This document shows, piece after piece, positions 1 to 5,094 of a stretch of DNA of 5,094 bases (positions within the stretch are counted from its first letter, which is position 1; each line of letters starts with the position of its first letter). Position numbers and translations under genes: made by a program. The notes under the pieces were generated by a model. That model ran no database searches. It saw only the letters and a program-made list of their open reading frames with translations, and was not told where the DNA came from. The DNA comes from Pseudomonadota bacterium (lineage in GTDB: Bacteria; Desulfobacterota; BSN033; G020346125), in the NCBI GenBank assembly GCA_030673585.1, contig DAOVIU010000141.1, positions 1 through 5,094 on the forward strand, read 5' to 3'.

Positions 1-262
1 CCATGAGCCCCTGGAGGAGTTCTTCCATGGGAACCTCCCTTTCATCGAGGAAGATCCTGTGATCTCGGGTAATGCTGATGGAGAGATATTCTTCCCTGTC
101 AATGGGTGACGTCTCTGCCTTCGGGAGAAGGACCGGGATCCCCTTATGGATCGTCATGGAAAGCATGGTGTAGATGAAGAAGATGAGGAGCAAGAAGACG
201 ACGTCGATGAGGGGTATCATTTCAATCCTTGCCCTTCTCATGGGTGCACCTTTTAGCCGCAT
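1..262 (-). CDS. exbD: ExbD/TolR-family biopolymer transport protein, C-terminus beyond the window
   Basis: This is the small peptidoglycan-side partner of ExbB in the inner-membrane motor that passes proton-motive force to TonB. I translated 87 codons from the minus strand; the rest lies off the left edge (the family is usually about 130-150 residues). A short basic cytoplasmic N-terminus (residues 1-14) precedes one membrane helix (about 15-36) containing PLIDVVFLLLIFF. Its Asp20 matches the single protonatable Asp that is essential in ExbD/TolR. The periplasmic domain follows, including a typical stretch that reads ISITRDHRIFLDE. The start at 262-260 is chosen because AGGGAG lies just upstream; an ATG seven codons later (241-239) with a weaker AAAGGTG site is possible. 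It lies 14 bases after the exbB stop, so it should share the exbB transcript and the B12 riboswitch. Family assignment is firm; a TolR-type role is less likely given the riboswitch. Confidence 0.93.
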   Translation of the reverse strand, partial: MRLKGAPMRRARIEMIPLIDVVFLLLIFFIYTMLSMTIHKGIPVLLPKAETSPIDREEYLSISITRDHRIFLDEREVPMEELLQGLM

Positions 263-276
263 GGGTCGATCGCTCC

Positions 277-891
277 CTATTTTTCCGATTTGGCGTTTTG
301 CTGTTGAAAGGTAATTTCCAGGCTCGTGCCGAATCTTTCCAATTCCTTGGAGGCGGATTGAATCTTGGACAGAAAGTAGTTATACGGTAGGAGGGTCATC
401 ATGGCTACTCCCAGGCCTGTTGCCGTCGTAATCAGGGCCTGGGCGATACCGCCGGTTACTACCTGGGGGTGTTCTATCCCGGCTAGACCGAGGATGTCGA
501 AGGAATTGATGATCCCGACGACGGTGCCGAAAATTCCCAACAGGGGTGCCACCGTGATAATGGTATCGAGGATATTCAGATATTTCCCCATCTTTTTGAT
601 CTCCTCCTCCGCTCCCATTTCCAGGGCACTTGGGAGGGAATAATGACGGTGGGCTATCCCCCCCAAGAGCATTCGAACGATGTAATCCTTTGATTGTCTT
701 CCCAGCTCCCAGGCCGATTCGTAATCCTCTTTTTCGGCCAATTCCAGGATTTGGCCCACCCGGACTTCATCCCTGTTCCTGCTGAGGTGTAGCCAAAAGA
801 GGGCCCGTTCGAATATGATGGCCAGGGAAATGATGGAGCAGATGAGGAGAGGGTACATCACGGGTCCCCCCTTGAGAAAGAAGTTGAGCAT
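277..891 (-). CDS. exbB: ExbB/TolQ/MotA-family proton channel protein
   Basis: This inner-membrane protein forms, with ExbD, the proton-driven motor that energises TonB-dependent outer-membrane transport. From the chosen start it is 204 residues, the normal size for short ExbB proteins. Three membrane segments are visible: about 11-33 (starting VMYPLLICSI), about 106-130 (with the family signature APLLGIFGTVVGIINSF) and about 146-172 (GGIAQALITTATGLGVAMM). A cytoplasmic loop lies between the first two and a charged tail follows the third. Two ATGs are adjacent (894 and 891); 891 is preferred because it stands 5 bases from a strong AGGAGG. A longer open frame to 927 would start inside the terminator loop and is rejected. 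Residue 151 is Gln where E. coli ExbB has Glu176 in the GIAEAL motif. ExbB rather than TolQ is inferred from the upstream B12 riboswitch. Confidence 0.93.
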   Translation of the reverse strand: MLNFFLKGGPVMYPLLICSIISLAIIFERALFWLHLSRNRDEVRVGQILELAEKEDYESAWELGRQSKDYIVRMLLGGIAHRHYSLPSALEMGAEEEIKKMGKYLNILDTIITVAPLLGIFGTVVGIINSFDILGLAGIEHPQVVTGGIAQALITTATGLGVAMMTLLPYNYFLSKIQSASKELERFGTSLEITFQQQNAKSEK

Positions 892-894
892 CAT

Positions 895-904
895 GCCCTC
901 CTTT
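895..904 (-). promoter_or_regulatory. Strong ribosome binding site that fixes the exbB start
   Basis: On the minus strand this reads AAAGGAGGGC and is followed directly by two ATG codons. The GGAGG core is 2 bases from the first ATG and 5 from the second, so the second (891-889) is favoured. It lies just downstream of the terminator T-run, so the hairpin acts on transcription and not by hiding this site. Confidence 0.8.
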
Positions 905-910
905 GATGTC

Positions 911-943
911 AAAAACCCAGCCTCCATGAGGAAGGGCTGGGTT
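911..943 (-). terminator. Intrinsic terminator, probable expression platform of the B12 riboswitch
   Basis: On the minus strand AACCCAGCC (943-935) pairs perfectly with GGCTGGGTT (922-914) around a 12-base loop, and the 3' arm runs into TTTTT followed by GA. This is a standard Rho-independent terminator. It lies between the cobalamin aptamer and the exbB ribosome binding site, the position expected for a switch that ends transcription when ligand binds. That it is ligand-controlled is inferred from this placement. Confidence 0.85.
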
Positions 944-959
944 CACTATGCCTTCACCA

Positions 960-973
960 TCTTCCATGGAAGA
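960..973. repeat. 14-base perfect palindrome between aptamer and terminator
   Basis: TCTTCCATGGAAGA is its own reverse complement. In the minus-strand transcript it could fold as a 5-bp stem with a CATG loop. It overlaps by three bases the 3' arm of a hairpin just after the B12 box (AGACT/AGTCT, 971-987). Its CCATGGAAG half is also complementary, with one bulged base, to the terminator loop (924-934). It may therefore belong to the switching part of the leader; a protein-binding operator is the alternative. Confidence 0.5.
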
Positions 974-984
974 CTCATGTGAAG

Positions 985-1203
985 TCTATTCAGGCGGGTT
1001 TTCTGGCTTGTGGGTCAACCTACTCCTTGCACCTTCCCATCCTTCGATGAACTCAGGACAGTGGCCTTCGCAAGTTTCGCCCCTCGGCATCCCAGGGCCT
1101 AGCATCCCCGATTACCCGAAGAGTCCTTCGCATATGAAGAATCCCCACTCACAGCGGCCTGGCCGCGACGGATTTTCACCGTCTTCCCCGACAACGACCT
1201 AAA
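985..1203 (-). promoter_or_regulatory. Cobalamin (adenosylcobalamin-type) riboswitch aptamer
   Basis: Reading the minus strand, the conserved blocks of the cobalamin aptamer occur in the right order: GGGGAAGACGGTGAAAATCC (1189-1170), CGCGG and GCCGCTGTGA shortly after, GCCACTG (1065-1059), GGGAAGGTG (1038-1030), and the B12 box AAGCCAGAAAACCCGCC (1009-993). The total of about 219 bases is normal for the class. A hairpin with loop TCACATG follows at 987-971 and could be P13, whose loop normally contacts L5. With the promoter upstream and a terminator downstream, this should lower exbB-exbD transcription when B12 is abundant. The class is recognised with confidence from the motifs; the ligand form (AdoCbl or MeCbl/AqCbl) and exact ends were not determined. 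Confidence 0.95.
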
Positions 1204-1222
1204 TAGCCTATTTTTTTTGGAA

Positions 1223-1251
1223 AAATTAGCATAGAATCCGGTTGGCGTCAA
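1223..1251 (-). promoter_or_regulatory. Sigma70-type promoter for the riboswitch-exbB-exbD transcript
   Basis: On the minus strand a TTGACG -35 (1251-1246) is followed by a 17-base spacer and a TAATTT -10 (1228-1223), preceded by TG one base away, making an extended -10. Transcription would start near 1215-1217, a little upstream of the first conserved aptamer bases, which is the expected arrangement for a riboswitch leader. Predicted from sequence only. Confidence 0.7.
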
Positions 1252-1557
1252 TATCCTCTTTGCCGAAGTTTCATTGGTTTACGGGGGATACCATTGTCCT
1301 TTCGCTTCACTAAGAACGATTAACGGAAATTCCTTGATGTTCGCTCCAGGGAATCCGGCCAACAACCCTTTCTGCAGTGACCCTTCTCCAGCACATTACG
1401 CGCATGGAGAAAGCTGTCCTTTTATCGACCTTCTCCTCTTCGGGGCGCGGCCAGAACTACGCTGATATTGATCTTCGATCTTGTCATAGCGCTTTTACGG
1501 GTTGGGAACCTCTCGGGTGGATCCCGCAGAAGCCCGGGGGGTTTCTGGCCCCCGTGG
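1252..1557. other. Divergent intergenic segment, no convincing gene
   Basis: This stretch separates the two promoters. Short open frames cross it on the plus strand (about 1274-1465 and 1377-1574), but they overlap in different frames, lack ribosome binding sites and match no family I recognise. Visible structure includes TTCTCCA (1384-1390) pairing with TGGAGAA (1405-1411) across a 14-base loop, GATC-TTC-GATC near 1470, and the competing hairpins at 1528-1554. None has a T-run that would make it a terminator. It could hold an unrecognised small RNA, a repeat family or decayed sequence; I see no tRNA, tmRNA or SRP RNA signature. Confidence 0.5.
1528..1554 (+). repeat. Two mutually exclusive GC-rich hairpins upstream of the plus-strand promoter
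   Basis: AGAAGCCC (1528-1535) can pair over 8 positions (one G-T) with GGGTTTCT (1539-1546) around a GGG loop. Alternatively CGGGGG (1535-1540) pairs perfectly with CCCCCG (1549-1554) around an 8-base loop. The two share bases 1535 and 1539-1546, so only one can form. They end four bases before the -35 at 1558. No T-run follows, so neither is a clear terminator. Function unknown. Confidence 0.45.
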
Positions 1558-1586
1558 TTGACAATGTTCGGTAAGTATTCTATTTT
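1558..1586 (+). promoter_or_regulatory. Sigma70-type promoter for the radical SAM-RNase E/G operon
   Basis: A perfect TTGACA -35 (1558-1563) is followed by exactly 17 bases and a TATTTT -10 (1581-1586) in an A/T-rich stretch. Transcription would start near 1592-1595. That leaves a leader of only about 12-15 bases before the GTG at 1607, or about 25 before the ATG at 1619. Confidence 0.7.
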
Positions 1587-1606
1587 TTTAATAAATCCTT
1601 AATATC

Positions 1607-4177
1607 GTGGGTATTTTGATGATAGCGAGGTTATTACCCTTCGTTTCCAGGCCATCGCGGTACCTGGGTAGCGAGGTCAACGCGTTTCATAAAGACCCCA
1701 AGAAAGTCAGGCTCAAGTTCGCCCTCGCCTTTCCGGATGCCTATGAAGTGGGCATGTCCCATGTCGGCCTTCAGATCCTCTACTCCATTCTCAACTCACG
1801 GGACGACGCCGCCTGTGAGAGGGTTTTTGCGCCGTGGATTGATATGGAGGCCATTCTGAGGGATAAGAGGATGTCTCTGGTGTCCCTGGAATCGGGGTTA
1901 CCCCTGAGGGATTTCGACATCATCGGCTTTTCCCTACAGTATGAGCTGAGTTTCACAAACGTACTCAATATGCTGGAACTCTCATCTATTCCCCTATTGG
2001 CCGATGAGCGGGACGAGCGTGATCCCATCGTTATAGCCGGCGGGCCATGCACCTTCAACCCCGAACCCATGGCCGAGTTCTTCGATGCCATCCTCATTGG
2101 GGAGGGGGAGGAGGCAATCCTGGAAATCGCCGATACCTTTGCCCAGTGGAAGGAGGCCCGGGGCGATAAGGGTTCGCTGTTAAGGGAATTCTCAAAGGTA
2201 CTCGGTATGTATGTCCCTAGCTTTTTCAAGGTGCGATATAACCATGAAAACACTATAGCGGAGATCGGATCCTTGGCGGGAGGAGCGGACCGGGTTAGAA
2301 AGAGGCTAATTCGTGACTTGGATGAGGTCATCCACCCCACCCGTCCCGCCCTTCCCTTTATGAAGGTCATCCATGATAGGCTAACCGTGGAGATCGCCAG
2401 AGGCTGCAAGAGGGGTTGCCGATTTTGCCAGGCTGGCTACATCTATCGACCGTATCGAGAGAGAAGCCTTGATCACGTAAAGGGGATTATCCATGATGGG
2501 CTAGGCGCGACGGGATACGAAGAGATTTCCGTGCTCTCCCTGAGCGCTGGCGATTATTCCTGCATCCGGCAACTCTTGACGGATGTGATGGGCCAATACG
2601 CCGGGGAAAGGGTGGCGGTTTCCCTTCCCTCCATGCGGATCGAGACCCTGACTCAGCAAATGATGGACCAAATCTTGAGGGTTCGAAAAACCGGATTTAC
2701 CTTGGCCCCAGAAGCCGGAACACCCAGACTGAGGGGGGTGATAAACAAAGGTATTGAGGAGGATGGGTTGTTCGAGGCCACCGGGCATCTCATACGCAGG
2801 GGGTGGAAATCAATTAAGCTCTATTTCATGGTCGGCCTTCCCACAGAGAGGGAAGAGGATCTCCGGGCAGTGGTGGATCTATCCCGGAGGCTTCGCTTCA
2901 TGGGAGGGAGGGGTAGGGCTTCAATCCATGTAAATACCAGTGTTTCGACCTTTATCCCCAAACCCCACACCCCATTTCAATGGGAACCTCAAATCCCCCT
3001 GACGGATATGCTGGACGGACATACCTACTTGAGATCTCAACTACGCGGACAGGGTTTAAGGCTAAAATGGCAAGACCCGCGCATGAGCCTTCTGGAGGGG
3101 GTGTTCGCAAGGGGAGATCGGAGGCTTTCGCGAGTTCTCATGGAAGCCCACCGCATGGGTTGCCGTTTCGATGGGTGGGGTGAACATTTCCGGTTCGATT
3201 TGTGGGAGAGGGCATTTGACTCCTGCGGGTTGAGCATGGAATTCTATGCTAATCGCAGGAGGACCTTTTCGGAGGTTCTCCCGTGGGACCACGTAGATTC
3301 CGGAATAGAGAAGCCCTTCCTCCTTCGGGAGTGGGAAAAGGGCATGAGGGGAGAAACCTCTCCTCAGTGCGGTGTGGATTCCTGTGAGGGCTGTGGGGTA
3401 TGTGGTCGTGACGGTGTGGGACTGCAGTTGAAACGGGAGGTTTCCTCCGGGGTGAGCATCCGTCGGGGAAGGCGGGCAGGTTCACCAATACGCATTCAGG
3501 CGAGGGTTTTTAAACTGGGGGAGGCGAGGTTTCTATCTCACCTCGAGATGATAACGGCCTTTCATCGAGCGGCGAGAAGGGCTCATCTGCCCCTGGCATA
3601 TTCTCAGGGGTTTCATCCCTTACCCAAAATCCGCTTTGAGGAAGCGCTCCCCCTTGGCGTGGAAAGTCTAGCCGAGGTTGCGGAATTTGAGGTCCTCGAG
3701 CCGATAAAGGCTGGGGTCTTCATGCAGAAGCTCAATGAGGAGTTGCCGGAGGGACTGGAAGTTTTATCGCGCGAATGGACTTCCCCCTCACGAAGGATGA
3801 GTCACACCAGGGAAGCCCACTGGTGTGTTTTGGGCTTTTCGCATCTCAACGGGTTTCAGGAGAAGATCAACGCTTTCTTGGAAAGGGATCACCTCATTCA
3901 TCCTCAAGTGAGGAAGGGGGGTGCCGGGGAAATCGACCTTCGTTCCACGGTGGTAAAAGTTGGGATACGGGACACGATCCCTTTGCCGGACATGGATACC
4001 AGTACCCTTCCCGCCTCATTCGGGGAGCTGTTGAATTGGAGGGGTGGAGTCATCGAATTTACCTTGAGGGAAAAAGACGGACGCAGACCACGGGCAAGGG
4101 AAGTGGTAAGTTGGGTTTTCGGCCTCACCGAAGAAGAGGTGAAGGGATTGCGCCTTATTAAATTGGTCGAAACGTAA
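1607..4177 (+). CDS. B12-binding-type radical SAM protein fused to a DUF2344 domain
   Basis: This is an 856-residue protein of the uncharacterised TIGR03960-type radical SAM family; substrate unknown. Residues about 10-200 form an N-terminal cobalamin-binding-like domain (PSRYLGSEVN, AFPDAYEVGMSHVGLQILY, IVIAGGPCTFNPEP, ILIGEGEE) without the DxHxxG motif of base-off B12 binders, so actual cobalamin binding is uncertain. The radical SAM domain spans about 255-480, with the CxxxCxxC cluster ligands at Cys267, Cys271 and Cys274 in CKRGCRFC. A second cysteine set, C588-x4-C593-x2-C596-x2-C599, may hold another metal or Fe-S cluster. Residues about 629-856 match the DUF2344 (TIGR03936) radical SAM-associated domain (ARFLSHLEM, PLAYSQGFHPLPKIRFEEALPLG), which in Firmicutes is often a separate adjacent gene. 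The start is uncertain: GTG 1607 or ATG 1619, neither with a clear ribosome binding site; homology begins only after both. The next gene encodes RNase E/G, 13 bases away. Confidence 0.92.
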   Translation: MGILMIARLLPFVSRPSRYLGSEVNAFHKDPKKVRLKFALAFPDAYEVGMSHVGLQILYSILNSRDDAACERVFAPWIDMEAILRDKRMSLVSLESGLPLRDFDIIGFSLQYELSFTNVLNMLELSSIPLLADERDERDPIVIAGGPCTFNPEPMAEFFDAILIGEGEEAILEIADTFAQWKEARGDKGSLLREFSKVLGMYVPSFFKVRYNHENTIAEIGSLAGGADRVRKRLIRDLDEVIHPTRPALPFMKVIHDRLTVEIARGCKRGCRFCQAGYIYRPYRERSLDHVKGIIHDGLGATGYEEISVLSLSAGDYSCIRQLLTDVMGQYAGERVAVSLPSMRIETLTQQMMDQILRVRKTGFTLAPEAGTPRLRGVINKGIEEDGLFEATGHLIRRGWKSIKLYFMVGLPTEREEDLRAVVDLSRRLRFMGGRGRASIHVNTSVSTFIPKPHTPFQWEPQIPLTDMLDGHTYLRSQLRGQGLRLKWQDPRMSLLEGVFARGDRRLSRVLMEAHRMGCRFDGWGEHFRFDLWERAFDSCGLSMEFYANRRRTFSEVLPWDHVDSGIEKPFLLREWEKGMRGETSPQCGVDSCEGCGVCGRDGVGLQLKREVSSGVSIRRGRRAGSPIRIQARVFKLGEARFLSHLEMITAFHRAARRAHLPLAYSQGFHPLPKIRFEEALPLGVESLAEVAEFEVLEPIKAGVFMQKLNEELPEGLEVLSREWTSPSRRMSHTREAHWCVLGFSHLNGFQEKINAFLERDHLIHPQVRKGGAGEIDLRSTVVKVGIRDTIPLPDMDTSTLPASFGELLNWRGGVIEFTLREKDGRRPRAREVVSWVFGLTEEEVKGLRLIKLVET

Positions 4178-4190
4178 GGGAGACTATCTC

Positions 4191-5094
4191 ATGTCAAACC
4201 AACTCGTCATAAACTCCACCCCATATGAGACGAGGGTGGCCCTGTTGGAAGACGGCATGCTCGTGGAGGACTATATCGAGAGGACAAAGGGGAGGAGCAT
4301 TGTCGGCAATATCTATAAGGGGAAGGTGATTAGGGTCTTACCTGGAATGCAGGCGGCATTCGTGGATATCGGTTTGGAAAAGGCGGCCTTTCTCTACGTC
4401 TCCGATGTTTACAGGGATATCGAGGAATATCATCTCATGTTGGAAGGGGGCTCGGATGGAGAAGGGGATTATGAGTTCGAGGTGCAAGGGTTTCCCGGTT
4501 ATCTTTCCCAGCCTTCACAGATCGAGGACCTGTTGTGTGAAGGACAAGAAATCCTCGTGCAGGTCTCAAAGGAGCCCATTGGGACAAAGGGAACGAGGGT
4601 TACGTCCCACTTCACCCTTCCAAGCCGCTACCTCGTTCTCATGCCCACGGTTGACCATGTCGGTGTTTCCAGGAGGATTAAGGACCAGAGCGAGAGAAGG
4701 CGATTGATCGAGATCATCCAGGGGATCAAGCCCCAAGGAGTGGGCTTTATCGTGAGAACGGCCAGTGAGGGGGCGGATGAGGATTTGTTCAAGGGCGACA
4801 TAGATTTTCTGCTGAAGCTATGGGATAACATTCAGGCGAAAAAGGAAAATTGCTCAGCGCCTTCCCTCATCCACAGCGATCTGAATATCGTGCTCCGTGT
4901 CATTCGGGATCTCCTCTCGCCGGAGGTGAACAGGGTCGTCGTCGACGACCGGCAGGAATATCAGAATATCATTAACTTCACCAAGACCTACATGCCAAAA
5001 CTTAAATGCGACATCCAAATGTATGAGGGCACGGAACCCGTATTCGATGCCCACGGAATCGAGATGGAGATCGATAAGAGCTTGGGGAGGAAGG
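4191..5094 (+). CDS. rng: Ribonuclease E/G family endoribonuclease, C-terminus beyond the window
   Basis: This single-strand-specific RNA endonuclease acts in rRNA maturation and mRNA decay. The first 301 codons are present; the family has about 480-510 residues in its core. Residues 1-35 and the S1 RNA-binding domain (about 36-140) are clear: IVGNIYKGKVIRVLPGMQAAFVDIG, then SKEPIGTKGTRVT. Phe57 and Phe67 occupy the same numbers as the RNA-contacting S1 residues of E. coli RNase E. About 20 extra residues (about 80-110, rich in Glu, Gly and Asp) sit within the S1 domain. The 5'-monophosphate sensor appears as Arg189-Thr190 in FIVRTA, matching E. coli Arg169-Thr170 after that insertion. The catalytic aspartates and the CPxC zinc-link lie past the window end. 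ATG 4191 has AAGGGAG about 8 bases upstream, overlapping the end of the preceding gene's stop codon, so the genes are tightly linked. RNase G rather than E is assumed because the C-terminus is not seen. Confidence 0.94.
   Translation, partial: MSNQLVINSTPYETRVALLEDGMLVEDYIERTKGRSIVGNIYKGKVIRVLPGMQAAFVDIGLEKAAFLYVSDVYRDIEEYHLMLEGGSDGEGDYEFEVQGFPGYLSQPSQIEDLLCEGQEILVQVSKEPIGTKGTRVTSHFTLPSRYLVLMPTVDHVGVSRRIKDQSERRRLIEIIQGIKPQGVGFIVRTASEGADEDLFKGDIDFLLKLWDNIQAKKENCSAPSLIHSDLNIVLRVIRDLLSPEVNRVVVDDRQEYQNIINFTKTYMPKLKCDIQMYEGTEPVFDAHGIEMEIDKSLGRK

Noticed and set aside
892..927. Longer exbB reading frame starting at 927
   Set aside because: Its ATG lies in the loop of the terminator hairpin and has no ribosome binding site, while a strong AGGAGG stands directly before the ATG pair at 894/891.
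948..1202. 84-codon plus-strand open frame
   Set aside because: It is exactly antisense to the cobalamin riboswitch, whose conserved motifs explain the sequence.
1384..1423. Hairpin TTCTCCA/TGGAGAA followed by a short T-run as a terminator
   Set aside because: Nine bases separate the stem from a run of only four T, and no gene ends upstream of it on the plus strand.
1274..1574. Small plus-strand open frames of 63 and 65 codons
   Set aside because: They overlap in different frames, begin without ribosome binding sites (the first at TTG), and resemble no family I know. They are kept only as a point to check.
1780..2788. Minus-strand open frames of 209 and 95 codons
   Set aside because: They lie opposite conserved parts of the radical SAM gene and are shadows of its codon pattern; their translations look like no protein family.
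3775..4161. 128-codon plus-strand frame within the 3' part of the radical SAM gene
   Set aside because: It overlaps the DUF2344 domain, which is well matched in the main frame, and its translation is low in hydrophobic residues and unrecognisable.
4405..5054. Open frames on both strands inside the RNase gene
   Set aside because: The RNase E/G frame is open from 4191 to the window end with clear family motifs, so these are shadows.

Overview
The window looks like chromosomal DNA of a Gram-negative bacterium with moderate to fairly high G+C, most likely a deltaproteobacterium (Desulfobacterota) or a close relative. This placement is an inference. It rests on the energy-coupling proteins of an outer membrane (ExbB/ExbD), and on a B12-binding-type radical SAM protein fused to a DUF2344 domain and followed by an RNase E/G gene, an arrangement I associate with that group. 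No mobile element, CRISPR array, tRNA or rRNA was found.

Layout: two divergent transcription units separate around 1250-1560. The left unit runs on the minus strand. It has a good sigma70-type promoter (1223-1251), a cobalamin (B12) riboswitch aptamer (about 985-1203), an intrinsic terminator as its probable expression platform (911-943), then exbB (277-891) and exbD (1-262, cut by the window edge). When B12 is plentiful, transcription should stop before exbB. When B12 is scarce, the inner-membrane proton-driven motor that powers TonB-dependent uptake is made. The missing partners (tonB, a BtuB-like receptor, BtuCDF) would be expected beyond the left edge.

The right unit runs on the plus strand. 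A consensus -35 with a 17-base spacer (1558-1586) sits very close to an 856-codon radical SAM gene (start GTG 1607 or ATG 1619), which is followed after 13 bases by an RNase E/G gene (4191 to the window end, cut before its catalytic residues). The two are almost certainly co-transcribed.

The roughly 300 bases between the two promoters hold no convincing gene but do contain several hairpins, including two that cannot form together just upstream of the plus-strand promoter. The points most worth following are the B12 switch acting on the energising complex, a possible antiterminator made from a palindrome and the terminator loop, the uncharacterised radical SAM/DUF2344 fusion coupled to an RNase, and the unexplained intergenic segment.
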